Assembly (NCBI RefSeq): GCF_002807035.1
Contig: NZ_NIUC01000002.1
Location: 1,083,267-1,147,266, forward strand
From: Algoriphagus formosus
GTDB taxonomy: Bacteria; Bacteroidota; Bacteroidia; Cytophagales; Cyclobacteriaceae
DNA length: 64,000 nucleotides
Direction of reading: 5' to 3'
Part shown: one piece after another, positions 45,283 through 54,560 of the stretch
Numbering within the stretch: the first letter of the stretch is position 1
Layout of the letters: every line of letters begins with the position of its first letter
Position numbers and translations under genes: made by a program
Notes under the pieces: generated by a model
What the model was told of the DNA's origin: nothing
What the model saw: the letters and a program-made list of their open reading frames with translations, nothing else
The model's database searches: none

Positions 45283-45855
45283 ATGAGGAAACTGCTGTTC
45301 ACCCTTATTTTCCCGATTTTCCTGACGGGCTGTGAAAACACCTTCCTGCCGAAACCCAAAGGGTACAACCGGATCGATCTTCCTGAACATCTTTATCAGA
45401 AATTGAACGGTGATTATGCTTACACCTTTGATTATTCGGTTCACAGTAAAGTGGAGCCGGATTCTTTCAATCTTCAGGAAAAAAATTGGATCAATCTCAA
45501 CTATACGGATTTTGATGCCAAGGTACATTTGACCTACAAAAACATCGACGGAAAGGCTGATTTTCGATCCCTTTCGGAAGATGCTTTCAAGCTTACTGCC
45601 AAGCACCAAATCAAAGCCTACGGAATAGAAGAGTCTATCCTTCGAACACCAAATGGCTATACTGGCGTCGTCGCTGAACTCAAGGGCGAGGTTCCAACCC
45701 AATTCCAGTTTTTTGTCACTGACTCCACTGAGCATTTCCTCAGAGGTGCCTTGTATTTCCAAACAGCGATGAAAAACGACTCACTTTCGCCTTTAATCGA
45801 GTACATTAAAATCGATTTAGCGAATTTGATGAATACGGTAAAGTTTGAAGATTAA
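45283..45855 (+). CDS. gldD: Gliding motility lipoprotein GldD
   Basis: 190 residues. Lipoprotein signal (IFLTGC lipobox, Cys17). The GldD pattern is PKPKGYNRIDLPEHLYQ, WINLNYTDFDAKVHLTYK and the C-terminal FLRGALYFQTAMKNDSLSP. GldD is needed for gliding and type IX secretion in Flavobacterium johnsoniae, though its precise part is unclear. No gldE is beside it; the CorC-type gene at 9027 is a possible partner. It overlaps the convergent symporter gene by 4 nt. Confidence 0.93.
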   Translation: MRKLLFTLIFPIFLTGCENTFLPKPKGYNRIDLPEHLYQKLNGDYAYTFDYSVHSKVEPDSFNLQEKNWINLNYTDFDAKVHLTYKNIDGKADFRSLSEDAFKLTAKHQIKAYGIEESILRTPNGYTGVVAELKGEVPTQFQFFVTDSTEHFLRGALYFQTAMKNDSLSPLIEYIKIDLANLMNTVKFED

Positions 45856-47627
45856 CGCAGGTTTTTCCAAGACAAGAGCACAATACCACCACTTATCACT
45901 GAAATTAGGGTTGCGATCATGGCATTTACGGATTCGCCATAAAGCCAAAACCCGGTAGCAAATAGGGCAGAATAAATCATAATCGATCCTATCAGCATCA
46001 AACCTATTTCCTTTGGAAGCTGACCCATATCCTGCTTTTCTTCCGGATAGCGATCAAGCACTTTTTTCCAGCCAAAAGCTGCTGGATGCACTTTTCTGTA
46101 GAATTTCAGAAGAATCTCATCCTTTTCCGGTTGGGTCAAAAAGGTCACCAACAACCACCCCACAGTCGTGATAGATACGGAGTATACCAACTTCAAATAA
46201 GCCTGATTATCTGGAATGTCAATCAAACCTAGATTTGGATTGATCACCTCAAAGAAAATGGCAACCACAAAGGAAATAGCCATAGCTGAAATCTCTGTGT
46301 AAGCATTGATTCTCCACCAAAACCACCGAAGAATAAAGATAAGGCCTGTTCCAGCACCTATCTGCAGGAGAATATTAAATGCTCCCAATGCAGAAGAAAG
46401 TGCTAGAGCTAGGAAAGCTGATAAAACCATCAAGCTGACGGTAGAAATCCTACCCACGGCTACCAACTCTTTGTCCGAGGCCTCAGGCTTGACAAATCGC
46501 AGGTAAAAGTCATTTACGATATAGGAGGAACCCCAATTCAAATGCGTAGACAAAGTGGACATCACCGCCGCAATTAGCGATGCGAGCACAATCCCAATTA
46601 AGCCCGTCGGCAGATAGGTCAGCATAGCCGGATAACCTAAGTCATCTCCAAGCTTGTCCACAGCTACATCCGGGAAAGCAGCCTGCATATCGGAGATATT
46701 TGGGAAGACGATCAATGAAGAAAGTGCAATAATAATCCAAGGCCAAGGACGAAGTGCGTAATGTGCAATATTGAAAAACAAGGTAGCACCAACTGCATTT
46801 TTTTCATCCTTCGCAGAGAGCATTCGCTGAGCGATATATCCCCCTCCACCTGGCTCCGCTCCAGGATACCAAGTCGCCCACCATTGGATGGCAATAGGAA
46901 GGATGAAAAGCGGGATATAGACATTGGGATCATCAAAATCAGGCACAAAGTCCAATTTGTCCGAGACATTCGGGTGGCTGAGTAAATTCTGTAGGCCTCC
47001 AACCTCAGGAAGGTCCAGGATGAAATAAGCCGCCCCAAAGGAGCCGATAATTGCTATGAAAAACTGGAAAAAGTCTGTCAACAAGACCCCTTTCAACCCA
47101 CCTAAAGAGCTATAGATTACTGTCACCACAGATGCCATCAAAAGCGTCTGCACAGGAGAAAGACCCAGCATGACTCCCCCGATTTTAATTGCTGCCAGGG
47201 AAACCGTAGCCATGATGACCACATTGAAGAAGACTCCTAGGTAAATCGCCCGAAAAGCACGTAGAAAGGCCGCTCCCTTACCTGAATACCGCAATTCGTA
47301 AAACTCCAGATCAGTCGTGACCTCAGAACGTCTCCAAAGCTTGGCATAGACGAAAACTGTCAACATACCTGTAAGCAAAAATGCCCACCAGGCCCAGTTA
47401 CCACTAACACCATTTTTACGAACTATATCCGTGACCAAATTGGGCGTGTCTGCAGAGAAAGTCGTCGCCACCATACTCACCCCCAAAAGCCACCAAGGCA
47501 TATTTCTACCCGAAAGGAAGAATTCCTTGGCAGAAGAGCCTGCTTTCTTTGAAGTGAAAATTCCGATCAGAAGCGAGATTATGAAAAAGGCTGCGATGAT
47601 GGCCCAATCAATAGCGGTGATATTCAT
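45852..47627 (-). CDS. Sodium:solute symporter family protein
   Basis: 591 residues with about 14 hydrophobic helices. SSS-family features are KEFFLSGRNMPWWLLGVSM, FSADTPNLVTDIVRKNG, GGLKGVLLTDFFQFFIAI and a helix with VMSTLSTHLNWGSSYIVNDFY. The substrate is not indicated; related proteins with this N-terminus carry sugars or carboxylates. Coding end overlaps gldD by 4 nt. Confidence 0.9.
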   Translation of the reverse strand: MNITAIDWAIIAAFFIISLLIGIFTSKKAGSSAKEFFLSGRNMPWWLLGVSMVATTFSADTPNLVTDIVRKNGVSGNWAWWAFLLTGMLTVFVYAKLWRRSEVTTDLEFYELRYSGKGAAFLRAFRAIYLGVFFNVVIMATVSLAAIKIGGVMLGLSPVQTLLMASVVTVIYSSLGGLKGVLLTDFFQFFIAIIGSFGAAYFILDLPEVGGLQNLLSHPNVSDKLDFVPDFDDPNVYIPLFILPIAIQWWATWYPGAEPGGGGYIAQRMLSAKDEKNAVGATLFFNIAHYALRPWPWIIIALSSLIVFPNISDMQAAFPDVAVDKLGDDLGYPAMLTYLPTGLIGIVLASLIAAVMSTLSTHLNWGSSYIVNDFYLRFVKPEASDKELVAVGRISTVSLMVLSAFLALALSSALGAFNILLQIGAGTGLIFILRWFWWRINAYTEISAMAISFVVAIFFEVINPNLGLIDIPDNQAYLKLVYSVSITTVGWLLVTFLTQPEKDEILLKFYRKVHPAAFGWKKVLDRYPEEKQDMGQLPKEIGLMLIGSIMIYSALFATGFWLYGESVNAMIATLISVISGGIVLLSWKNLR

Positions 47628-47904
47628 AGGTTTCTGGGAAAATTTTTTCCAATAAACAAATTTTTACCCAAACAGCTTTAGACTTTTTTAATAAATTTTA
47701 AAAACTATTAATTAATCAGGGTTTACTCTTACAGAAATTTCAGATTATAGGAGAATGGACCTTTAAGCAATCATTAACTTTTCATGATATTAAATTTAAA
47801 AAAACGAGTAATATTAATTTTTTATTAACCTGAAAATCAGGACTTAACATATTTCCTTGTAGTATTTTTCAAAATGATATTTAAACCATAAACTTTTATT
47901 AATC

Positions 47905-49395
47905 ATGAAAAAACTACTTGTACTTGCTGTTGTAATTAGCACAATGGCTTCTTGTTTTGATCGAGGTGGACGAGGTGTTCCTACCCGAATAAATTTTGCT
48001 GAAGTATCTCAAATTGATATCGGTGGAGAAGCTGCGGCAGAGATTTCTACTTTTGATCCTTCAACCAATCAGCTTTTTGTGGTAAACAACAGTGGTTCCA
48101 CAAAAGTAGATATCGTTGACTTCTCCGATCCTTCAAGCCTCTTATTGATTGGATCAATCGATATGTCAATTTATGGAGGGGGCGTTAATTCAGTTGCATC
48201 CAAAAATGGCCTTTTGGCTGTAGCTATGGAAGCTTTCACCAAAACAGACAATGGTTCGGTGGTTATTTTTGAAACATCCAACCTTTCAAATCCTATCCAA
48301 ATTATTCCTGTTGGAGCATTGCCGGATATGGTGACCTTCAGCCCGAATGGACGCTACATTGTAACTGCCAACGAAGGGGAGCCAAATGATGATTATACAG
48401 TGGATCCTGAAGGGTCAATATCCATCATTGATGTGGATATGGGGTATTCTGTGCAAACGGCTGGATTTTCAGCTTTTGAAGGACAAAAGGCTTCTTTAAT
48501 GGCAAAAGGCTATCGTGTATTTGGTCCAAATGCAACTTTGGCACAGGATACTGAGCCGGAATATGTAGCCATCGACTCAAAGTCCCAATTTGCTTATGTA
48601 ACCTTACAAGAAAACAATGGAGTCGCAAAAGTGGATCTAAACTCCAAAACCATCGTAGATATTTTTCCACTTGGTGTGAAAGATCATTCGAGAAGAGGAA
48701 ATGAAGTTGACTTAAGTGATAGAGATGGAGGAATCAACCTCCAAAACTGGCCTATGTCAGCCTATTATCATCCGGATGCAATCGTCTCCTACACTGTCGG
48801 AAATGCAGAGTTTTTTATCACCGCAAATGAGGGTGATGCGCGGGATTATGATGGTTTTTCTGAAGAAGAAAGATTGAAGGATGTTACTCTTGACCCAACT
48901 GCTTTTCCTAATGCGGCTTTCCTCCAGGAAGATGAAAATATGGGTCGATACACCATCACCACCATAGCGGGAGACAAGGATGGAGATGGAGACCTTGATG
49001 AAATCTTTGGATTTGGCGGTCGTTCTTTCACCATTTGGAATACTAGCAGAGGAGTTCGTTTGAATGATTACAACAAGCTAGAAAAAGATGTTATTGCCAC
49101 CAACCCTGCGTTCTATGATGATGGTCGAAGTGACAATAAAGGAGTAGAACCGGAATCCGTAGAGATCGGCGTCGATAGAGGAAGAACTTATCTTTTTGTA
49201 GGCCTAGAGCGTGCAGATGCTGTAGCGGTTTACGAACTCCGAGGAATAGGCGGCGTCAATTTGGTGCAAATCCTAGAAACTGGAGATGCTCCAGAGGGTG
49301 TATTGTTTATCTCCGCCGGAGATAGTCCAAATGGCAAAGCAACCTTGGTTGTCAGCTCTGAAGGAGATGGTGTTGTAAGAGTATATCAGAATTAA
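47905..49395 (+). CDS. Choice-of-anchor I family lipoprotein
   Basis: 496 residues. Lipoprotein signal (ISTMASC). The body is a beta-propeller-like domain with repeated motifs TFDPSTNQLFVVNNS, MVTFSPNGRYIVTANEGEP, EYVAIDSKSQFAYVTLQENN, FFITANEGDARDYD and PEGVLFISAGDSPNG, matching the choice-of-anchor I group. No catalytic motif is visible. Probably a surface or periplasmic binding protein. Ends at an imperfect long terminator. Confidence 0.87.
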   Translation: MKKLLVLAVVISTMASCFDRGGRGVPTRINFAEVSQIDIGGEAAAEISTFDPSTNQLFVVNNSGSTKVDIVDFSDPSSLLLIGSIDMSIYGGGVNSVASKNGLLAVAMEAFTKTDNGSVVIFETSNLSNPIQIIPVGALPDMVTFSPNGRYIVTANEGEPNDDYTVDPEGSISIIDVDMGYSVQTAGFSAFEGQKASLMAKGYRVFGPNATLAQDTEPEYVAIDSKSQFAYVTLQENNGVAKVDLNSKTIVDIFPLGVKDHSRRGNEVDLSDRDGGINLQNWPMSAYYHPDAIVSYTVGNAEFFITANEGDARDYDGFSEEERLKDVTLDPTAFPNAAFLQEDENMGRYTITTIAGDKDGDGDLDEIFGFGGRSFTIWNTSRGVRLNDYNKLEKDVIATNPAFYDDGRSDNKGVEPESVEIGVDRGRTYLFVGLERADAVAVYELRGIGGVNLVQILETGDAPEGVLFISAGDSPNGKATLVVSSEGDGVVRVYQN

Positions 49396-49420
49396 CCGGA
49401 ATTTATCATAGCTTCTTTCT

Positions 49421-49480
49421 AAGGCTGCTTTAATAGCGATTGACATTTTTCCTATTCATCGCTTTTAAGGCAGTCTTTTT
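49421..49480 (+). terminator. Terminator after the choice-of-anchor gene
   Basis: Long imperfect stem (49421-49440 with 49458-49476) and a T-run. Confidence 0.65.
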
Positions 49481-49507
49481 CATTTTCCTCGAAGAAAAAA
49501 ATCTGCC

Positions 49508-49515
49508 TACTTTTG
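49508..49515 (+). promoter_or_regulatory. -7 box before the kinase gene
   Basis: TACTTTTG, exact match to TAnnTTTG, 3 nt before the ATG at 49519. No good TTG lies upstream at the normal spacing. Confidence 0.4.
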
Positions 49516-49518
49516 GCT

Positions 49519-50598
49519 ATGAACTTAGAGAAACTAAGCCCGGTCTTGAGGCAATATGAATTTTTTGAAGATCTAGATGCATGTCAAATCATGCCTCTGG
49601 GGGCAGGGCTTATTCATGAAACATTTTTGATAGAAAGTCCAAATGGCAAATACGTCCTGCAAGGCTTCAATCAGGAAGTTTTCCAATATCCAGACCGGAT
49701 TGCCTTTAACCTAGAGCAACTTTTTACAAAACAAATTGCAGATAAACTGCCCTATGAATTGCCTCTTCCACTCCTGAATGAAAGCGGAAAACAACTAAGT
49801 TCAGTCGATGGGAAAAATTGGCGAGTATTTCCTTTTGTAAAAGGCCAGACATTGGAGCAAATTTCCTCTAAGGATCAAGCACGAATTGCTGCAAGCGCTT
49901 TTGCTGAGTTTTCTAAAGCAGGTACAGAATTGAAGGTTGACATATTGAAAGAAACCATCCCGGATTTTCATCGGCTTGACCTTCGCTTTGAGTGCTTTTG
50001 TGCGGTTGCTTCCGGAATGGAGCGAAAACTTGATTCCGAGGAGGAAAGCATACTGAGGTTTTACCTAAACCAAAAACCACTTATTGAAAACTATAAGGAA
50101 ACAACCCAAAAACTACCGCTTCGGCTCACCCACAATGATACCAAAATCAATAATCTAATCTTTTCAGAAAGTCTAGATCGAGTGAAAGCACTTATCGATT
50201 TAGATACTGTCATGCCGGGTTACTTACTTTATGATTTTGGAGATCTTGTGCGTACCGTTGCCTGTACTCAAACAGAAATTAGCACGGATTGGGAAAATTT
50301 GCGTCTGGACGAATCGGTTTTTGAAGCATTGATGGAGGGCTACTTGTCGGGATTGGGAAATTTGGTTGAGAAAGAGGAAAGGGAATCGCTACTTCTGGGA
50401 GGAGAGGTGATGACTTGCATGATGGGGCTTCGCTTTTTCACCGATCACCTTCAAGGAAATATCTACTATCGGGTCAACTATCCCGAGCAAAACCTTCATC
50501 GGGCAAAAAATCAATCCATTTTATTACGAGATCTTCAATCCAAGCGAGAGCTTTTAAGAAACCTATGGATTAAGGCTTCGAATCATTCCTCTCTGTAA
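49519..50598 (+). CDS. NahK-like sugar kinase (APH fold)
   Basis: 359 residues from ATG 49519. The aminoglycoside-phosphotransferase fold shows GAGLIHETFLIESPNGKYVLQ, the catalytic loop RLTHNDTKINNLIF and the metal motif IDLDTVMPGYLLYDFGDLVRT. This loop closely resembles N-acetylhexosamine 1-kinase (NahK), so a sugar 1-kinase is more likely than antibiotic resistance. Next gene recG starts 73 nt later. Confidence 0.85.
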   Translation: MNLEKLSPVLRQYEFFEDLDACQIMPLGAGLIHETFLIESPNGKYVLQGFNQEVFQYPDRIAFNLEQLFTKQIADKLPYELPLPLLNESGKQLSSVDGKNWRVFPFVKGQTLEQISSKDQARIAASAFAEFSKAGTELKVDILKETIPDFHRLDLRFECFCAVASGMERKLDSEEESILRFYLNQKPLIENYKETTQKLPLRLTHNDTKINNLIFSESLDRVKALIDLDTVMPGYLLYDFGDLVRTVACTQTEISTDWENLRLDESVFEALMEGYLSGLGNLVEKEERESLLLGGEVMTCMMGLRFFTDHLQGNIYYRVNYPEQNLHRAKNQSILLRDLQSKRELLRNLWIKASNHSSL

Positions 50599-50671
50599 GA
50601 CAAATACTGACAAAACTTGCAATTAATTTCCATGCGGGGCTAAATTGCCTAGCCGCAAAAAATATTCATCA

Positions 50672-52762
50672 TTGTCCCGTTTTTTTGATACCAAAATAGA
50701 GTTTCTCAAAGGAGTAGGCCCACAAAAGGCCGCTCTGCTCAATCAAGAGTTGGGGATATTCACCTATGGGGATTTGGTGCAGCACTATCCTTTCCGCTAC
50801 GAGGACAGAAGCAAGTTTTTTAAAATCCGGGACCTGCATCAGGACTTAGAAAATGTCCAGATTATCGCCAAAGTCATGCGAATGGAACTCGTGGGAACAG
50901 GGAAAAGGCGGCTTGTGGCGCATGTAGCAGACGAAACCGGCGAGATGGAAATGACCTGGTTTAAGGGAATCCAATGGATTCAGAAAAAACTTCCACCCGG
51001 TGCTGTCTATATTTTCTTTGGAAAGCCTGCCCAGTTTGGTCGAAAATGGAGTATAGCCCATCCGGAAATGGAGCCTTTGAGCCAATCAGCCGAGAAGCGA
51101 AACAGTTTTCAGCCTGTCTATTCCACTACCGAGAAGTTGCGCGCTCGGTTCTTGGATTCCCGTGGCATCTCAAAAATCATGGAGCAGTTGATCCAAGTAT
51201 GCTTGCCGCACATTCAGGAGACACTGCCTCAAGATCTTCTCCAGCAATACCAATTGATTGGTAAACAGGATGCGGTCCGGGAAATTCACTTTCCCACAGA
51301 CCCTGCCCGACTGCAGCGCGCAAGAAAAAGACTGAAATTTGAGGAGTTCTTTTTTCTTCAGCTCCGCCTACTCAAGATGAAAGTGACCCGAACGGAAAAG
51401 TATCGTGGTCAGCTTTTGGAAAACACCGAATTACTGAAGGATTTCTACGAAAATCATATCCCTTTTGAACTTACCGGTGCACAGAAAAGAGTAATTCGCG
51501 AAGCCTATCAGGACATGAAGTCTGGGAAGCAAATGAATCGCTTGATTCAAGGCGATGTAGGGAGTGGTAAAACAATGGTAGCCTTTATCTGCATGCTGAT
51601 TGCGATTAGTTCGGGGGCACAAGCATGCTTGATGGCTCCTACGGAGATTTTGGCCAATCAGCACTTCGAGGGCCTGAAAGAGTATGCGGATATGATGGGA
51701 ATTTCGATTGCCCTACTTACTGGTTCAGTAAAAAAATCCGCTCGAAAAGGAATTCACGAAGGCTTGGAATCTGGTGAGCTCAAAATCCTGATTGGTACAC
51801 ATGCCCTATTGGAAGATGTGGTTCAGTTTCAAAATTTGGGTTTGGCCATAGTCGATGAACAGCATCGTTTTGGAGTAGCGCAGCGTGCCAAACTTTGGGC
51901 AAAGAATGAAAATTTCTATCCTCATGTCCTAGTCATGACGGCCACACCTATCCCCAGAACTTTAGCTATGACGCTTTACGGAGACTTGGACGTATCTGTC
52001 ATCGATGAATTGCCTGCAGGAAGAAAACCAATTCAGACGGTTCATCGCTATGACAAAGACCGGTTAAAAGTCTTTGGTTTTATCAATCAAGAAGTTCAAA
52101 AAGGACGGCAAGTTTACATCGTCTATCCGCTGATCGAGGAGTCTGAAAAGCTCAATCTCAAAAACCTGATGGATGGATATGAAAGTATTGCCCGAGCATT
52201 CCCCAATTATCCTTTGAGCATTGTGCACGGAGCGATGAAAGCCGATGCAAAGGACTATGAAATGCAGCGTTTTGTCAAAGGGGAAACCAAAATCATGATA
52301 GCTACCACAGTCATCGAAGTTGGAGTAAATGTTCCCAATGCATCCGTCATGGTCATTGAAAATGCGGAACGATTTGGCCTATCACAACTTCATCAGCTGC
52401 GAGGTCGGGTAGGAAGGGGTGCAGAGCAAAGCTATTGCATTCTGATGAGCAAATATGAACTGAGCAAGGACTCCAGGGTACGGTTGGAGACGATGGTGAG
52501 AACCAATGATGGTTTCGAAATCGCGGATGTTGACTTGAAACTACGCGGTCCCGGAGATCTGATGGGCACTCAGCAAAGCGGGATCACAGATTTGTTGATT
52601 GCTGACTTGAGTAAGGATGCGCCCATTTTGACTTTGGCCAGAGATGCAGCCCAACAAATTCTGGCAAATGATCCCAATCTTTCTCAACCCGAAAATGCTC
52701 CTATCCTAAGACAGGTACGACAACAGAAAAAATCTGCGGTCAATTGGAGCAGAATATCCTGA
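50672..52762 (+). CDS. recG: ATP-dependent DNA helicase RecG
   Basis: 696 residues from TTG 50672, where homologues begin (LSRFFDTKIEFLKGVGPQKA); TTG 50645 would add nine residues, and a stop at 50641 excludes anything earlier. The N-terminal wedge domain is followed by motif I QGDVGSGKTMVAF, DEQH box VDEQHRFG, motif III MTATPIPRTLAMTLYG, and C-terminal VGVNVPNASVMVIENAERFGL/QLRGRVGRG. RecG remodels stalled forks and Holliday junctions. No ATG start exists, which is rare for this gene. Confidence 0.95.
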   Translation: MSRFFDTKIEFLKGVGPQKAALLNQELGIFTYGDLVQHYPFRYEDRSKFFKIRDLHQDLENVQIIAKVMRMELVGTGKRRLVAHVADETGEMEMTWFKGIQWIQKKLPPGAVYIFFGKPAQFGRKWSIAHPEMEPLSQSAEKRNSFQPVYSTTEKLRARFLDSRGISKIMEQLIQVCLPHIQETLPQDLLQQYQLIGKQDAVREIHFPTDPARLQRARKRLKFEEFFFLQLRLLKMKVTRTEKYRGQLLENTELLKDFYENHIPFELTGAQKRVIREAYQDMKSGKQMNRLIQGDVGSGKTMVAFICMLIAISSGAQACLMAPTEILANQHFEGLKEYADMMGISIALLTGSVKKSARKGIHEGLESGELKILIGTHALLEDVVQFQNLGLAIVDEQHRFGVAQRAKLWAKNENFYPHVLVMTATPIPRTLAMTLYGDLDVSVIDELPAGRKPIQTVHRYDKDRLKVFGFINQEVQKGRQVYIVYPLIEESEKLNLKNLMDGYESIARAFPNYPLSIVHGAMKADAKDYEMQRFVKGETKIMIATTVIEVGVNVPNASVMVIENAERFGLSQLHQLRGRVGRGAEQSYCILMSKYELSKDSRVRLETMVRTNDGFEIADVDLKLRGPGDLMGTQQSGITDLLIADLSKDAPILTLARDAAQQILANDPNLSQPENAPILRQVRQQKKSAVNWSRIS

Positions 52763-52851
52763 GAATTGAAAAATTTCAAAATAGGAAGATTGCTTCAATT
52801 GGCCTTTCTAGCTAGAAGTGTTGATGCTTTGGCTTAGAGCAATTACTAATT

Positions 52852-53075
52852 CTTTTCTATGTGGCTATGTGGTCCCTCTTTTTTTAAACCACATAGAAGC
52901 ATAGTACATATAGCAGAAGACCAATAATTCAAAGGATCTCCCGCATATTTCCACAGATTAGCTGCGCAGATGTTCGCTGATTTTTTGACCAAAAAAATGG
53001 CTCTAGAATCTGAATCCACGAAAATCAGCTAATTTTTCTGCGATGATCAGCGGGATAGAAAAGACAAAAAATAGC
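52852..53075. repeat. 224-bp tandem repeat, copy 1
   Basis: Begins CTTTTCTATGTGGCTATG. A hairpin CTATGTGGT/ACCACATAG sits near its start, then a TTTCCACAGATTAGCTGCGC block and a second part rich in CGATGATCAGCGGGAT-like sequence. Nearly identical to copy 2, with scattered base differences. Confidence 0.88.
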
Positions 53076-53299
53076 CTTTTCTATGTGGCTATGTGGTTCC
53101 TCTTTTTTTAAACCACATAGAAACATAGTACGCATAGCAGAAGACCAATAATTCAAAGGGTCTCCCGCAGATTTCCACAGATTAGCTGCGCAGATGTTCG
53201 CTGATTTTTTGACCAAAAAATTGGCTCCAGAATCTGAATCCACGAAAATCAGCGGGTTTTTCCGCGATGATCAGTGGGATAGAAAAGAGGAAAAATAGC
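53076..53299. repeat. 224-bp tandem repeat, copy 2
   Basis: Same length and order as copy 1. The hairpin here is CTATGTGGTT/AACCACATAG, one base pair longer. The sequence continues into a decayed third start (ATAGCCTATTCTTT) at 53293-53306. Confidence 0.88.
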
Positions 53300-53435
53300 C
53301 TATTCTTTCTCCCTGCCCTCTGTGTTAAAAGAAAACCAACAAAGAGCACGAAGTTCACAAAGTTTTTTTCACCCCTCCTTCGTGCCCTTAGCGTCCTTGG
53401 TGGTTCAATAACTCCTCTGTGTCTGAGGTAAAATT

Positions 53436-54560
53436 TTATTTCTTGGCCAGGCCACGAAACACCTCCAAATACTGCTCTGTCACGTAATCCCAATTGTACT
53501 TTTGAGTCAATCCCAACCTAGCTGTTTTTCGAAGTATCTCCATTTCTTGCGGTTCTGATTCTGCTTTTTCCACGGTTTCTTTCACCGATTCAGCCCTTTT
53601 CTCAAAATACCACCCATGCTTGCCATTCTGTAGCATTTCCTGATTGAAAGGTGTATCCAAAGCCAAAATCGCACAGCCATAACCCAAAGCCTTTAGCATC
53701 GCCGGGTTGGTGCCCCCATATTCGTGCCCATGGAAATACACATAGCAGTGTGAGTATAGCGCTGCCAACTCATTTGGATCGGTCACATAGCCTGTAAAAA
53801 GTAAGCGAGGGTCCTGTATGTTTTTCAGACGATTTGCCCAAGCATCCGCAAAAGGAACATCACCCACAATGACGAGTGTCCGCTTAGAATTGGACTTCAA
53901 AAAACCTTCGACAATCAAGTCCGCATTGTTATCCGGTACTAATCTCCCAACGATCAAAAAATAGCCTTGGCTTTCTAGATTCCACTTTTCCAATGGCTCA
54001 GAACCTACGCTTTCCCTAGGGTTTGCACCATAAGCGATGACTTTAGAATCCTTTTGAAAAAGCTCCAAATAAACTCTCCGCATTTCATCAGAGTCATTGA
54101 TGATTTGATCGTAAAATTTGGTCGCCATCTTGGAGGCCCAATAAAAATACTTTGAACCCAAACCTTTCCACTTGGGTCTTAGCCATTCCAAACCATCTAC
54201 ATTAATAGCGGTAGGCTTGCGGAAAACTCTTGAGATAATTCCAAAAGGACCATTCCCCGAATTCACCACAAAAATCACATCCACATCCGAAAAGCAGGCG
54301 TGTATCATGGAAAAGAAGGTATGCGTCAACTGCGTCAAACTTTTGGACTCGATCGCAGGCGTATAAATACATTCGATCCCATTGACGAAGCGAGGTCTTT
54401 CCTTAAAAAGTGCCCGGTGATTATAGACGCGTACATGCACTCCTTTCGCTACCAATCGCTCTCCGAGTTCCTTGATCATCGTATCATAGCCCCCATAGAC
54501 GTAGGGATAGCCCTTGGCTCCCATGATGGCAACCTTCAGATTTTTTTCAGATGCTGCCAT
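53436..54560 (-). CDS. DUF1972-type glycosyltransferase
   Basis: 374 residues. The N-terminal DUF1972 domain begins VAIMGAKGYPYVYGGYDTM (residues 10-28); the C-terminal GT-B half has GRLVPDNNADLIVEGF, LLFTGYVTDPNELAALYSHC and the donor-binding HGHEYGGTNPAMLKALGYG. Relatives add rhamnose or another sugar during capsule assembly. Last gene of the leftward cluster, overlapping the next gene by 25 nt. Confidence 0.9.
   Translation of the reverse strand: MAASEKNLKVAIMGAKGYPYVYGGYDTMIKELGERLVAKGVHVRVYNHRALFKERPRFVNGIECIYTPAIESKSLTQLTHTFFSMIHACFSDVDVIFVVNSGNGPFGIISRVFRKPTAINVDGLEWLRPKWKGLGSKYFYWASKMATKFYDQIINDSDEMRRVYLELFQKDSKVIAYGANPRESVGSEPLEKWNLESQGYFLIVGRLVPDNNADLIVEGFLKSNSKRTLVIVGDVPFADAWANRLKNIQDPRLLFTGYVTDPNELAALYSHCYVYFHGHEYGGTNPAMLKALGYGCAILALDTPFNQEMLQNGKHGWYFEKRAESVKETVEKAESEPQEMEILRKTARLGLTQKYNWDYVTEQYLEVFRGLAKK

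Larger units (their letters stand above)
52763..53435. repeat. 673-nt intergenic gap filled by tandem repeats
   Basis: Contains two 224-bp tandem copies (52852-53075 and 53076-53299), then 53300-53435 with another inverted repeat GCACGAAG/CTTCGTGC (53346-53353, 53378-53385) and phrases such as CTTCGTGCCCTTAGCGTCC that resemble interspersed repeats of many environmental genomes. Short leftward reading frames across it are chance. Confidence 0.85.

Noticed and set aside
52852..53299. Possible CRISPR array from repeated blocks
   Set aside because: Only two long (224-bp) copies, no short repeats with unique spacers and no cas genes nearby.
53025..53493. Two leftward reading frames (72 and 103 codons) in the repeat gap
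   Set aside because: They run across the tandem repeats, have no family-like sequence and no promoter; the repeat origin explains them.
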